From the NCBI RefSeq assembly GCF_026427595.1, contig NZ_CP101527.1, positions 3,653,001 to 3,717,000 on the forward strand: a stretch of 64,000 nt of DNA. The letters are read 5' to 3'. The stretch comes from Alkalimarinus sediminis. GTDB lineage: Bacteria > Pseudomonadota > Gammaproteobacteria > Pseudomonadales > Oleiphilaceae. The translations under genes were made by a program, and so were the position numbers. Position 1 is the first letter of the stretch; each line of letters starts with the position of its first letter. This document shows positions 16,928-26,792 of this stretch, piece by piece. The notes beneath the pieces are model-generated. The model had not been told where the DNA came from. It saw only the letters and a program-made list of their open reading frames with translations, and did no database searches.

Positions 16928-17803
16928 TCAATGGTTAAGCGCTCTATCCACTAGGCTTTTCCAGTCATAACTACCGTCTGCCACCGCATGAAAGTATGGA
17001 TTTAACATCGAGTCTTTACGATTACACTCCATTGGATTAAATTCAGCATCATATATAACACCACCCGCTGCCTCTAATACCGCTTGAGCAGCTGCTGTAT
17101 CCCACTCAGATGTAAGCGCCAACCTTGGATACCAGTCAGCCGAACCGTCCGCAAGCATGCAGATTTTTAGTGAACTCCCCATACTCACTTTTTCAACACA
17201 ACCAAACACTTTCTCCGCCTCAGAGATCATTTTTTCGACCTCTTCAGCACCATGCCGGCGGCTGGCTACGACTTTTAATGCCTCGTGTTCACCCACTGTA
17301 CGGGCGGTAATCAACATCGCCCCTTTACAGCTCTTCTTCCAACTGCCCACCCCTTTTACACCATAGTAAAAGACCTTTTTTACAGGCACATAAACAACCC
17401 CTAATACCGGCTGATGATCTTCGACCAAGGCGATATTTACAGTATATTCACCGTTTCGGTTAATAAACTCTTTAGTGCCGTCTAGGGGGTCTATAAGCCA
17501 GTATTGGGCCCAGTTAGCACGCTCGTTAAATGGCGGAATCTCCCCCTCCTCTGAGAGCTGAGGAATGTCCGGGGTGATACGACTCAACCCTGCGGCTATA
17601 ACCTTATGTGCGGCATAATCGGCTTGAGTAACCGGGGAGTCATCGCCTTTGAGAGTAAACGCAATGTTGTCTGACGGCACGCTGCCTGAAACGTCCCCTT
17701 TAGACGCATTATAAACTGCCAATATTGCTTCACCGGCCTGCTCAGCAATATTTAGCAGCTCGGGAAGCATCTTCATCAACGACTGATTCTGTTCACTCAC
17801 CAT
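16928..17803 (-). CDS. cysQ: 3'(2'),5'-bisphosphate nucleotidase CysQ
   Basis: 291 residues of the lithium-sensitive phosphatase superfamily. Metal-binding motifs are present: Glu in LSEEGEIP, the DPLDGTKEFINRNGEYTVNIAL box and WDTAAAQAVLEAAGG near the C-terminus. It hydrolyses 3'-phosphoadenosine 5'-phosphate made during sulfate assimilation, and protects from its build-up. The gene is divergent from yrfG across 211 bases. Its length is slightly above that of E. coli CysQ owing to an extra loop near 33-45. In pseudomonads cysQ is linked to the same yrfG/nudE region, consistent with its place here. Confidence 0.94.
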   Translation of the reverse strand: MVSEQNQSLMKMLPELLNIAEQAGEAILAVYNASKGDVSGSVPSDNIAFTLKGDDSPVTQADYAAHKVIAAGLSRITPDIPQLSEEGEIPPFNERANWAQYWLIDPLDGTKEFINRNGEYTVNIALVEDHQPVLGVVYVPVKKVFYYGVKGVGSWKKSCKGAMLITARTVGEHEALKVVASRRHGAEEVEKMISEAEKVFGCVEKVSMGSSLKICMLADGSADWYPRLALTSEWDTAAAQAVLEAAGGVIYDAEFNPMECNRKDSMLNPYFHAVADGSYDWKSLVDRALNH

Positions 17804-18014
17804 CTAAACTCCCAATACCTAAAACATCACATTACCTGGGTTCAATGTAACAGGCCTGCAAACAACGCCCACATCACTGACTATTTAGTTTAACTAACGT
17901 AAACTACCCCTAATAACAACACCCCAAATTATATAGCTTAAGCGCAGCAAACGCTCTCAGATAGTTACCGCTAGCTGCGCCTGCATCACCAGACCAATAT
18001 TAGGTAAGTATCAC

Positions 18015-18674
18015 ATGATTAACTGGAATAACGTTGACTCAGTCTTTCTCGATATGGACGGCACCCTGCTCGACCTTCATTTCGACAATTACTTTTGGCT
18101 GACTCATCTACCTAACAGATATTCAGATATCAAAGGGGTCTCAAAATCTGAAGCCAATGAAACGCTGCTTAAATTAATCAAGCAAGAGGAAGGCACTTTA
18201 AACTGGTACTGCCTAGACTTCTGGACAGAAACACTAGGCGTTAACATTACAGAGTTAAAGCAAGAAATACAGCATTTGATTGCATTTAGACCTCATGTGA
18301 AAACGTTTTTACAAGAGTTGCAAGACACTAGACATCGAGTGGTTTTAGTCACTAATGCCCATAATAAAAGCCTAAACCTTAAACTCAGCATCACCGGCTT
18401 GGATCACTACGTTGATGCAATCATTTGCTCTCACGACCTCAAACTCCCCAAAGAGAACCCGTATTTTTGGGAAAAACTCCAAAATGTAGAGCCTTTTGAC
18501 AAAAGCCGCACCATGCTCATAGATGACAGCCTGGCTGTATTAAAGTCTGCGCAAGAGTACGGTATTCAGCATATATACTCTATTGTTCAACCTGATAGCA
18601 AAAAGCCTCCCAGAAAAAACGAGGAGTTCCCATCCATTGATCGGTTTGATCTGCACTCTGCTAAAGGCCGCTAA
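18015..18674 (+). CDS. yrfG: GMP/IMP nucleotidase, HAD superfamily (YrfG)
   Basis: 219 residues. A haloacid-dehalogenase-like phosphatase with motif I DMDGTLLDL (nucleophile Asp in DxDGT), motif II VLVTNAHN, motif III Lys in LKLPKENPYFW and motif IV MLIDDSLAVL. FDNYFWLTHLPNRYSDI just after motif I is the YrfG signature cap region. E. coli YrfG dephosphorylates GMP and IMP. It is followed by hslR and hslO on the same strand, the same order as in E. coli, so a shared transcript is plausible although the gap to hslR is 117 bases. Confidence 0.93.
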   Translation: MINWNNVDSVFLDMDGTLLDLHFDNYFWLTHLPNRYSDIKGVSKSEANETLLKLIKQEEGTLNWYCLDFWTETLGVNITELKQEIQHLIAFRPHVKTFLQELQDTRHRVVLVTNAHNKSLNLKLSITGLDHYVDAIICSHDLKLPKENPYFWEKLQNVEPFDKSRTMLIDDSLAVLKSAQEYGIQHIYSIVQPDSKKPPRKNEEFPSIDRFDLHSAKGR

Positions 18675-18791
18675 GCCAGAGACTAAACATTGAACACATA
18701 GCAGCATCTACTTTTGCAGCACAAAACTGCTACAATAGCATTTAATTACACACATACTTGAACCTTTAACCCACCCACTACAAGCATAGCA

Positions 18792-19205
18792 ATGGCTAAA
18801 AACGAAGAGTCTGAAAAAGTTAGGTTGGATAAGTGGCTTTGGGCCGCTCGTTTTTATAAAACCCGCGCAATTGCAAAAGATGCCATTGAGGGTGGAAAAG
18901 TTCACTACAACGGAGCTCGAACAAAGCCCGGAAAGGCCATTGAGTTAGATGCTCGCCTTAGCATCCGCCAAGGTTTCGTTGAAAAAGAGGTCGTCGTCAT
19001 TGCGATTAGCGACAAGCGGCGAGGCGCGCCAGAGGCTCTTTTACTCTACAATGAAACCAATGAGAGCATAGCCAAACGAGAAAAAGCGGCAGTAGAGCGC
19101 AAAATAATGATGGCAGGTCAGCTACCACCAGCAAGACGCCCCAACAAAAAGCAAAGACGCCAAATACATCGGTTCGAAAACATCAATAATGTTGATGAAA
19201 GCTAA
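18792..19205 (+). CDS. hslR: Ribosome-associated heat-shock protein Hsp15
   Basis: 137 residues. An S4-type RNA-binding domain begins near residue 10 (VRLDKWLWAARFYKTRAIAKDAIEGGKVHYNG, with RTKPGKAIELDARLSIRQG after it), followed by a strongly basic C-terminal helix (RRPNKKQRRQIHRF). Hsp15 binds 50S subunits carrying a stranded nascent chain, helping rescue them after heat shock. Lies between yrfG and hslO as in enterobacteria. Confidence 0.95.
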   Translation: MAKNEESEKVRLDKWLWAARFYKTRAIAKDAIEGGKVHYNGARTKPGKAIELDARLSIRQGFVEKEVVVIAISDKRRGAPEALLLYNETNESIAKREKAAVERKIMMAGQLPPARRPNKKQRRQIHRFENINNVDES

Positions 19206-19279
19206 CCACTCAAGTAGCAGAAACAAACAACTCAACCTTAACACGCCCCATATTGACCATAAGTAATAGGCTCACAAGC

Positions 19280-20137
19280 ATGAAACATAGTGACACCTTT
19301 CAACGCTTCTTATTCGATAACCACCAGATTAGAGGCGAACTTGTTCGTCTCGATAAAAGCTTTCAAGAGGTAAAACAACGCAAACAGTACCCTGCGCCTT
19401 TAGAGCGTTTATTAGGTGAAGCCTTGGCCGCATCGGTGCTAATGAGTGGCACACTCAAGTTTGAAGGCATGCTCTCTATTCAAGCCAGAGGTAATGGCGC
19501 TGTTAAAATGCTCATGGCAGAGTGCACCCATGACAGAAAAGTTAGAGCTATTGGTCAGTGGGAAGGGGATATTCCAGAAGAAGGTCTAGCGGCCCAACTA
19601 GGTGCCGCGCAGCTTGCAATTACGATAGAGCCGGCTAAGGGCAAGCGTTATCAAGGAGTAGTTCCGCTAGAAAACGACACACTGGCAAACTGCTTGATGC
19701 AATATTTTGAGCAATCAGAACAGTTGAGCACCAACATCCTTCTCTTTTGCGATGAGCGGCATACGTCAGGACTATTCTTACAGCAGCTACCCGCACAAAA
19801 TAATGAAGCTAAAGACACTGACGCCTGGAACAGAATCACGCAACTAGCGAGCACCCTTACAGCAGAAGAGATCCACACGCTTGAAGGCGAAAACTTGCTA
19901 AATCGACTATACCATGAAGAAGACGTAACCATTTACCCAGAGGAGCCGGTTCGTTTCGAGTGCAGCTGCAGTAAACAGCGTACATCAAGCGCTCTGGTGT
20001 CATTAGGTCAAGATGAAATTTATGACATTCTAGCTGAGCAAAAAGCAATCGAAGTTAATTGTCAGTTCTGCAACGAACACTACAAGTATGAAAAAGCAGA
20101 AATAGACCAACTTTTTGGCAACGAGAAATTCCACTAA
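19280..20137 (+). CDS. hslO: Redox-regulated chaperone Hsp33
   Basis: About 285 residues from the ATG at 19280, which opens MKHSDTFQRFLFDNHQIRGEL as in other Hsp33 proteins. The frame extends upstream only through a TTG without a good ribosome site. The C-terminal zinc-redox switch is intact: CSC near 228 and CQFC about 35 residues later. Reduced, zinc-bound Hsp33 is inactive. Oxidation of the four cysteines releases zinc and exposes the holdase surface. Conserved core motifs include LLGEALAASVLMSGTLKFEG, SIQARGNGAVKMLMAEC and the CTHDRKVRAIG region. Confidence 0.95.
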   Translation: MKHSDTFQRFLFDNHQIRGELVRLDKSFQEVKQRKQYPAPLERLLGEALAASVLMSGTLKFEGMLSIQARGNGAVKMLMAECTHDRKVRAIGQWEGDIPEEGLAAQLGAAQLAITIEPAKGKRYQGVVPLENDTLANCLMQYFEQSEQLSTNILLFCDERHTSGLFLQQLPAQNNEAKDTDAWNRITQLASTLTAEEIHTLEGENLLNRLYHEEDVTIYPEEPVRFECSCSKQRTSSALVSLGQDEIYDILAEQKAIEVNCQFCNEHYKYEKAEIDQLFGNEKFH

Positions 20138-20390
20138 CCCCCTCCCGTTTCGCCCACTGTATTCAGTGGGCATCCTAAAATGTCTTTTCTACTATTTTGC
20201 TTGTTTTAGAGTAAGTTACGGCCTGACAGTGGCAACAAACTCACTAAAAGCGTCAATCAAAATCACAAATAGTCGTTTTTTATTCTGCATTTTGGCATAA
20301 TGGCGCCCCAGAATTTTTTAGATTACTATTTTGGTGCCTAAAATGGCCTTCAAACTAGTAGTAAAACACCAGCAAAAGGGTGAGGTACAA

Positions 20391-21926
20391 GTGAGTAACA
20401 CTTATATTGATCTAAGCACCGCTCAACTTGTTGAGCAAGCACTTGAACGTAAGGAAGGCCAACTGGCCGATAACGGATCTCTGGTTATAAAAACCGGAAA
20501 AAGAACAGGCCGCTCGCCGCTAGATCGATTTATCGTTGAAGAGCCTAGCACTTCAGACCTGATCCATTGGGGGCCAATCAACCGTCCTTTCGATGCCGAC
20601 AAGTTCGACGCACTATGGGACCGTGTAGAAGCATACCTTGCTGAGAAAGACAGCTTTGTTTCTCACCTACATGTTGGCGCAGACCCTGATCATTACCTTG
20701 CAGTAAAAGTCTCAACTGAAACTGCTTGGCAAAACCTATTTGGTCGCAACCTGTTTATTCGTCCTACTGAGTACAACCCAGCAGACAAGCAAGAGTGGCA
20801 GATCCTTAACGTTGCAAGCTTCACCTGCGACCCAGAAAGAGATGGCACCAACAGCGATGGCGCAGTAATGATCAACTTTGCACAGCGCAAAGTGTTACTA
20901 GCAGGTATGAGCTACGCTGGCGAAATGAAGAAAGCCATGTTCTCTGTACAAAACTTCCTACTACCAGAAAAAGACGTGCTACCAATGCACTGTTCTGCAA
21001 ACGTAGGCGATGACGGCGAAACCTGCTTGTTCTTCGGTTTATCAGGTACAGGTAAAACAACGCTATCTGCTGACCCTGAGCGATTCCTAATCGGTGATGA
21101 TGAGCATGGTTGGGGTAAAGGTGTCGTTTTCAATATTGAAGGCGGCTGTTACGCTAAAACTATCGACTTGTCACAGAAAAATGAGCCTATCATTTGGGAT
21201 GCAATCAAGTTTGGCGCAATCGTCGAAAACGTAAAAATCTCTGAAGATAAGCGTATCCCTGACTATCATGACACTAGTCTGACTGAAAATGGTCGTTGTG
21301 CTTACCCTCTAGAACACGTTGAAAAACGTGTTGCTGAGAACCTAGCTGGCGAGCCGAAGTCGATTGTCTTTTTGACTTGCGATATGACTGGCGTTCTTCC
21401 TCCTGTATCGGTCTTATCTAAAGAAGCCGCCGCTTATCACTTCTTAAGTGGTTACACTGCGCTTGTTGGCTCAACTGAGATGGGGTCAGACTCAAAACTA
21501 AAGTCTACCTTCTCTACTTGTTTTGGTGCACCATTCTTCCCTCGTCCAGCAGGCGAATATGCTGAATTGCTAATGAAGCGTATGGAAGAGTTTGGCAGCC
21601 GAGTATATCTTGTAAACACCGGTTGGACAGGTGGCTCTCACGGTGTTGGTACTCGCTTTAGCATTCCAACAACCCGTGCCATTATCAGTGCTATACAAAA
21701 TGGCGACATTAGCGATACTGAAACTGAACATTTGGACAACTTAAATCTTGATGTGCCTAAGCAAGTCCCTGGTGTTGACGCTGGATTGCTAAATCCACGA
21801 AACACATGGAGCGATAGCGCTGCTTACGATGCTAAAGAACAAGATTTGATCAAACAGTTCGTTGAAAACTTCAAGAAGTTTGATGTTTCAGACGCAATCA
21901 TTAACGCAGGCCCAAAACTAGGCTAA
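20391..21926 (+). CDS. pckA: Phosphoenolpyruvate carboxykinase (ATP)
   Basis: About 511 residues. It decarboxylates and phosphorylates oxaloacetate to PEP for gluconeogenesis. Visible are [16 protein letters not shown], the kinase 1a P-loop [11 protein letters not shown], the metal-binding [10 protein letters not shown] and the [11 protein letters not shown] adenine region. The frame is open from a TTG at 20331, but the family normally begins just before the NTYIDLS segment, and GTG at 20391 has a strong GGGTGAGG-type ribosome site six bases away, so I choose GTG. Gluconeogenic PckA fits growth on fatty or organic acids. Located after hslO, as in enterobacteria, and ended by the terminator at 21970-22010. 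Confidence 0.96.
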   Translation: MSNTYIDLSTAQLVEQALERKEGQLADNGSLVIKTGKRTGRSPLDRFIVEEPSTSDLIHWGPINRPFDADKFDALWDRVEAYLAEKDSFVSHLHVGADPDHYLAVKVSTETAWQNLFGRNLFIRPTEYNPADKQEWQILNVASFTCDPERDGTNSDGAVMINFAQRKVLLAGMSYAGEMKKAMFSVQNFLLPEKDVLPMHCSANVGDDGETCLFFGLSGTGKTTLSADPERFLIGDDEHGWGKGVVFNIEGGCYAKTIDLSQKNEPIIWDAIKFGAIVENVKISEDKRIPDYHDTSLTENGRCAYPLEHVEKRVAENLAGEPKSIVFLTCDMTGVLPPVSVLSKEAAAYHFLSGYTALVGSTEMGSDSKLKSTFSTCFGAPFFPRPAGEYAELLMKRMEEFGSRVYLVNTGWTGGSHGVGTRFSIPTTRAIISAIQNGDISDTETEHLDNLNLDVPKQVPGVDAGLLNPRNTWSDSAAYDAKEQDLIKQFVENFKKFDVSDAIINAGPKLG

Positions 21927-21969
21927 GCAGTTAGTGCTGTAGCGCTTAACACCTAAGCGCTACAAGAAA

Positions 21970-22010
21970 TAAAAAAGCCCCGACTGAGACATCAGCCGGG
22001 GCTTTTTTAT
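21970..22010. terminator. Bidirectional rho-independent terminator after pckA
   Basis: AGCCCCG and CGGGGCT pair around a loop containing CTGAGACATCAGC. An A-run lies to the left and seven T residues to the right. It can also stop minus-strand transcripts from the binding-protein gene that ends at 22152. Confidence 0.92.
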
Positions 22011-22151
22011 TATCTAGCCAATCTATACACCCAACTCTAGCTTTCCGTAGCCGTGATGCAGCGCAACGGAATCAAGGAAACACTAAATCACCAGCAACTG
22101 ACCTCTGGTTACAGTCGTGCCTCCTTTCATCAACGCTAAAAACGATATAAA

Positions 22152-23189
22152 TTACTCAGTTTTTTCAATACACTCAGCATTTGAAGGTGCTTGAGAGCAA
22201 CGCACCTTGCGCATTAGCGTAAGCATTTTAGGGCTATAAACCCCCTCATCTCGCAAACCTATGCGCACACTTCTAAACATTTCACCATAGCCATCGACTT
22301 CTGAAGCTTTTGGCGAGACCCATAGGTCATTTTCTATTGTCGCTTCAGCCTCAGCGATCATCTGAAATGCTTCGTCATATTTTGAAGCAGCATAGGTTCT
22401 AAAGTTCTGGCCAAAGCCTTCAGGGAACTTAGTAGAGTCAATCACAACCTGAAAGGTCAACTGCGCCACTTTATAACTAAAAACACCACCGGTATCACCA
22501 ATCCCTTTATGCAGTTCAAGAGGCTCATAGGCAACTGCTGGAGCATAGGCAATGTCTACACTGCCGTTATTAAATTTACCAGCAAAGTTTGCAGTACTTG
22601 AACCTACGATCGATGCACCAACGTGACGAACCATGTGCATGGCAGCATTATCGTAATCAAATGTCGCAATTTTCTTACCCTGAAGCTCTCCAACGGTATC
22701 AATCGTTCGATCACGGGCAAATAGATAAACGGCTCCCGCAGGCAGTATTCCAGCAATCTCGTATTTGCCGTTCTTTAATAACTTGGCAGCCTTTGGCTGA
22801 CTCAAGGTATCAAGAATCATCCGCATCTCTTTTTTGCTCTGGATCGCACCTAATGCACCAATAGAGCCTGAAAATGTATTGAACTCTCGCACCCGAACGT
22901 CGGTGATCAATACCGCATCACATTGACCGGCCTTGAAGTCTTCAGATGCGATTTTCTCGTCGGTATAAGCTCGAAGCTCTAAGTCTACCCCCCACTTCAT
23001 TGCAGCGGTTTTAGAAGACTTCATTAAATTATAGAGCGGCCCATTTGCACCAACTGCATCCCATACACAAAATGACCGTTTATCCATTTCTGCCTGAACC
23101 GGCGCCGCTGAAATTAGAGCGCTAGCAGCTAATGCAAGTACAGACTTTACGGGGCGAATAGATTTGAGTTTGTTTTTATTTATTTTCAT
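22152..23189 (-). CDS. Second putative TRAP-type solute-binding protein (DUF6091-like)
   Basis: 345 residues with a signal peptide (VLALAASALISAAPVQA, then EMDKRSFCVWDAVGANGP). The family is that annotated as putative solute-binding protein, DUF6091, linked to TRAP-type transport. It aligns along its whole length with the protein at 25705-26724: FKAGQCDAVLITD, ILPAGAVYLFARDRTIDTV, FAGKFNNGSVDIAYAPAVAYEPLEL and the C-terminal IGLRDEGVY / MRKVRCSQAPSNAECIEK with three or more conserved cysteines. ATG with TGGAG upstream. A terminator at 23378-23407 separates it from the permease, so it probably has its own promoter within 23190-23377. The ligand is unknown. Confidence 0.82.
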   Translation of the reverse strand: MKINKNKLKSIRPVKSVLALAASALISAAPVQAEMDKRSFCVWDAVGANGPLYNLMKSSKTAAMKWGVDLELRAYTDEKIASEDFKAGQCDAVLITDVRVREFNTFSGSIGALGAIQSKKEMRMILDTLSQPKAAKLLKNGKYEIAGILPAGAVYLFARDRTIDTVGELQGKKIATFDYDNAAMHMVRHVGASIVGSSTANFAGKFNNGSVDIAYAPAVAYEPLELHKGIGDTGGVFSYKVAQLTFQVVIDSTKFPEGFGQNFRTYAASKYDEAFQMIAEAEATIENDLWVSPKASEVDGYGEMFRSVRIGLRDEGVYSPKMLTLMRKVRCSQAPSNAECIEKTE

Positions 23190-23377
23190 GTGAACTCCAC
23201 TGAACTTTTATTATTTTAGGCTCAACACTTGGTATTCATGCCAATTATTTTCCCTACTTTGGCGTTACCGCCCAAAGGAGAATAATTACAGAATTGAATA
23301 GCCAATACTGTGAACGCATACCTGATTACGAGATGTTACATTCCAGTATTTGGCAATAATACTATTTCTTAAAGGCA

Positions 23378-23407
23378 TAAAAAAAGGGTAAGCAGCTGCT
23401 TACCCTT
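23378..23407 (-). terminator. Terminator of the TRAP permease transcript
   Basis: AAGGGTAAGCAG (23384-23395) and CTGCTTACCCTT (23396-23407) form a perfect 24-base palindrome. On the minus strand the stem ends in a run of U from the A-run at 23379-23385. It sits 29 bases after the permease stop codon and before the second binding-protein gene. Confidence 0.9.
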
Positions 23408-23435
23408 AGCATGAATCAAAATAATCTACTTGTTT

Positions 23436-25502
23436 TTAATAGCCAATGGCTAAAGGCACGAAGGCAACAAGTAGTAAGGAGATACCCATCACGATTAATG
23501 GCATGATGATACGCTCATGTCGCTGATAGAATGTACCGCCCTCTTGTAGGGCCAACTCCACCTCTTCTTGCCCAACAACCTGTCGGGTCAATAGATGGTT
23601 CAATGCCACCGGCGGGCTTAAATAACCCAATTCAAATGCGACAAGCGTAACCATCCAGAAGTGTACAGGGTGTATTCCGCTCTGGTAGGCAATTGTCGCA
23701 ATAGTAGCGCTTACCAAAATAACCGCGCCAAACGCGTCCATAATCATGCCCAGTATGACAAGTACAATAACCAACAACACCATCGCACTCCAGGCACTAT
23801 CAAATGAGTGCGGGAACATTTCCATCATACCAGAACGTTCAATAACACCACCGATACTGACAGAACAACCAATTAACAATAGCAGTGCACCGATTTCTGA
23901 TGTTGTTTCATTAGTAGCCGATCGAATACTTCTTTCCAACCCTTGATGATTAATTTCACCAGAGACATTCTTCTTACCTCCTTTGAGGGTAATATGCTCA
24001 TAGATCAGAATAGCAAGAAGCATCACAGGAAGTACTCTGGGAGCTGAAAACTCATCCATTTTCACGTCGAGTGCAAAACGATAAAACAGCACAATACCCG
24101 CAATCACTAAGATATAGGGCACAAGGTGTTTAAACTCTTTAATCATCGCCGGGAACGCTTCTCCCGCTGGCGCTAACTCAAGCTTGCTCTGACGGTTAAC
24201 GCTCATACTAACAACCATAAACATACCAGCGGTTAGTAAAAAGACCCAAATCCCCCATCCAAACAGATCATCGGTGGTGACCTCTCTGTTTAGATAGGCG
24301 ATCACTACAACCAACAAGCAAGGTCTTAAAACAACCCCTAGACTGCCTGACATAGCCGTCGCAGCCAAGGCAAGCTGCCGGCGTGCACCGGCACTTCTCA
24401 ACTCGTGATAGATAACGGCACCTGCCGCAATAACAAAGATACCTGATGCCCCCGTGTAAGCCGTTGGAATCGCCGCAGCGATAACCGCTACAACCGCCAA
24501 CATCTCAGGAGGCATTTTCCATGGCTTAAATACATTAAAGACCAGTGTTGCCAATCGAGTCTCTTTGAGCATCATACCGACCCAAACATACAAGCCGACA
24601 TTCAAGAACATATCGGATAGATCCATCATTTTATCTAGATAGATACCTATACCTGCTACGTGGCCCTCGATGGCAAAATAGGTACCAGCGATTAAGCACA
24701 TAGTCGTATATAAGGGAACAGACAGCAGCGCATGGGTAAGGTTTCCACCTGGTTTTGCATCCGCCGGAATTCTGAATAATTTAATTGCACTAATTATGGT
24801 CAGCAGTCCGAAGCCCGCTATCCACAAGTCATGGAGAATCTCTTTAGAAAGCTCAATTTCTGCTCCGCCTGAATGAGAGAGCGCTCTAAATGACAGCGTA
24901 GAAACCAAGAGCATGCCATTGGCAATAAACTGAAGCGTAAAAGACACAGTGTGATCAAGCTGAGTCTGCATCGCTCGCATGGCTATATGATGACGAGTCA
25001 TCGTGGCGGTTGCGGCGCATAGCAACACCAATAGAGCCAAAATAAACCGCTGGGAGGTAAGACCAAACGCAACAAGGTCAGAAACAAATAGCTCTACCGC
25101 TCGAAATGCTTTGACCCCGGGCGAAATTCTATCTTTAAGGACTTCATACTCTACATATTTAGCGGCGCAGTCAGACTTGGCATTTTCAAGTGAGCTGCGC
25201 AGGATAGCGGGATCGACAGGCTCATCTTCAAACAGATCCATATCATCATCAGATGAACTCTGGTCGGCTAACAACTGTTCTTGAACACGCTGTTCCACAT
25301 CAAAAGTAGCATCACAAGTTGGCTGCTGAGGGTCTATTCGAAGCTTATAATAACCACCCCAAAGCTGCTCACCCATTTTGAGCATTTGATTATGTATATC
25401 ACTACCTGTACTAAAGATAACAACAGCTAACAGCAGAATACAGGCGGGAAAAGACGATATCCACTCCCTGGCAGAACGATTAGCAAATCCACGTTTTTCC
25501 AT
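23436..25502 (-). CDS. TRAP transporter permease, small and large subunits fused
   Basis: 688 residues with many membrane helices. One N-terminal helix (FPACILLLAVVIFSTGSDI) is followed by about 90 periplasmic residues containing a very acidic patch (SSSDDDMDLFEDEPVD). Then come three or four helices resembling a DctQ-type small subunit, and from about residue 270 a DctM-like large subunit: MCLIAGTYFAIEGHVAGIGIYL, AIPTAYTGASGIFVIAAGAVIY, GSLGVVLRPCLLVVVIAYL, MIMDAFGAVILVSATIATIAY and the closing YLSPPVALNHLL motif typical of TRAP/DctM proteins. TRAP systems are ion-driven importers of organic acids and related solutes. Flanked by two binding proteins and a TatT-like lipoprotein. Confidence 0.88.
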   Translation of the reverse strand: MEKRGFANRSAREWISSFPACILLLAVVIFSTGSDIHNQMLKMGEQLWGGYYKLRIDPQQPTCDATFDVEQRVQEQLLADQSSSDDDMDLFEDEPVDPAILRSSLENAKSDCAAKYVEYEVLKDRISPGVKAFRAVELFVSDLVAFGLTSQRFILALLVLLCAATATMTRHHIAMRAMQTQLDHTVSFTLQFIANGMLLVSTLSFRALSHSGGAEIELSKEILHDLWIAGFGLLTIISAIKLFRIPADAKPGGNLTHALLSVPLYTTMCLIAGTYFAIEGHVAGIGIYLDKMMDLSDMFLNVGLYVWVGMMLKETRLATLVFNVFKPWKMPPEMLAVVAVIAAAIPTAYTGASGIFVIAAGAVIYHELRSAGARRQLALAATAMSGSLGVVLRPCLLVVVIAYLNREVTTDDLFGWGIWVFLLTAGMFMVVSMSVNRQSKLELAPAGEAFPAMIKEFKHLVPYILVIAGIVLFYRFALDVKMDEFSAPRVLPVMLLAILIYEHITLKGGKKNVSGEINHQGLERSIRSATNETTSEIGALLLLIGCSVSIGGVIERSGMMEMFPHSFDSAWSAMVLLVIVLVILGMIMDAFGAVILVSATIATIAYQSGIHPVHFWMVTLVAFELGYLSPPVALNHLLTRQVVGQEEVELALQEGGTFYQRHERIIMPLIVMGISLLLVAFVPLAIGY

Positions 25503-25611
25503 GGAACAACAGCCCCCAAAGCTAATTATTTATTTTGTTTATTCTTGTATGATCTGAAATGACGAGGCAGCCAACTCTCAATTAGTTACCTATACTCGAT
25601 GCGTTGCGAGA

Positions 25612-25647
25612 AACTGGCGACACTCAAACAACAAGAGTCGCCCAGTT
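25612..25647. repeat. Stem-loop between binding-protein and permease genes
   Basis: AACTGG-CGAC-CTC at 25612-25625 pairs, with two small bulges, with GAG-TCGCC-CAGTT at 25635-25647. No U-run follows on the minus strand. Placed between the binding-protein gene and the permease gene in a shared transcript, it may protect the 3' end of the upstream message or cut down read-through. Confidence 0.45.
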
Positions 25648-25704
25648 CAGCGACCCTTATCAAGTTATTTAACGGCATATTCACTATCAGAACATACCTA
25701 TCCA

Positions 25705-26724
25705 TCACTCTCTTTTTTCAGCACACTCAGAGTTTGTTGGGTTCTTTTTACAACGAACTTTTCTCATTAGACGCAACGCTTTGGCATCATAAACACCTTC
25801 GTCTCGTAACGAAATACGCACTTCTTGAAGCATTTTGGCGTAACCGTCTAACTGCTCAGCAGTCGGCTTCATCCAGTATTCTGGTTTGATTTCAGCTTCT
25901 GCTGCTTCAACTAGTTTATACGCCTCTTCAAAACGTGTAGCCGAGTAGTCTCGTACTTTTTGGCCGTACCCTTCAGGAAAACGATCGATGCGCGCAATAA
26001 TCTGGAAGTTCATCTGCGCTAGTGAAAATTGAAAAACACCGCCATTTTCACCTAAGCCTTTGTATAGCTCTAGAGGGGTGTAAGCAACAGCAGGCGCGTA
26101 GGCGACGTCAACACTACCGTTATTAAACTTACCGGCAAAGTTCGCAGTACTAGCACCCACTACCGATGCGCCTACATGGCGAACCATTGTCATAGAAGCC
26201 TGGTCGTAATCCAGAGTCGCGACTTTTTTACCTTGTAGCTCTTCAACCGTGTCGATTGTGCGATCTCGAGTATATAGGTAGATCGCACCTGCAGGTAGAA
26301 TACCCGCTACTTCGTACTCACCACTCTTCATTAATTTAGCCGCTTTTGGTTGCGTCAGAGTTTGCAGTACCAATCTCATCTCTTCAGTGCTTGGAATAGC
26401 ACCTATGGCTTCTAACGAACCCGTAAACTTATTGAACTCTCTTGCGCGAGTACCGGTCAAAAGAACCGAATCACACTGCCCTGCTTTGAAGTCTTCTGCA
26501 GCGATCTTTTCATCCGTGTATGCAACAAGCTCGAGGTTAATGCCCCACTTCATCGCACTTGGCTTAGCAGACTTCATAACATTAAACAAAGGGCCATTAG
26601 CGCCAATAGGGTCCCATACACAAAATGTTCTATCCATCATTTCTGCCTGAACAGCTCCACTGGTAGCGGATGCTGAGACAACAGCGGCAACTGAGAGCGC
26701 CTTAATATTCTTCAATAACTTCAC
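25705..26724 (-). CDS. Putative TRAP-type solute-binding protein (DUF6091-like)
   Basis: 339 residues, exported by a Sec signal peptide (NIKALSVAAVVSASATSGAVQA, then EMMDRTFCVWDPIGANGP). It is a paralogue of the protein at 22152-23189 over its full length, sharing KWGINLELVAYTDEKI, EDFKAGQCDSVLLTG, QPKAAKLMKSG, ILPAGAIYLYTRDRTIDTVE and MRKVRCKKNPTNSECAEK. The fold should be a two-lobed periplasmic binding protein. The GTG start has AAGGG about eight bases upstream. Upstream by 68 bases is the lipoprotein gene, and downstream is the permease, consistent with an operon lipoprotein-receptor-permease. Confidence 0.85.
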   Translation of the reverse strand: MKLLKNIKALSVAAVVSASATSGAVQAEMMDRTFCVWDPIGANGPLFNVMKSAKPSAMKWGINLELVAYTDEKIAAEDFKAGQCDSVLLTGTRAREFNKFTGSLEAIGAIPSTEEMRLVLQTLTQPKAAKLMKSGEYEVAGILPAGAIYLYTRDRTIDTVEELQGKKVATLDYDQASMTMVRHVGASVVGASTANFAGKFNNGSVDVAYAPAVAYTPLELYKGLGENGGVFQFSLAQMNFQIIARIDRFPEGYGQKVRDYSATRFEEAYKLVEAAEAEIKPEYWMKPTAEQLDGYAKMLQEVRISLRDEGVYDAKALRLMRKVRCKKNPTNSECAEKRE

Positions 26725-26792
26725 GGGTTTGCCCTTATTTCCTAGTATTTAAATATGATAACGGATGCTTAAATGTCTCTGATTTATCCCTT

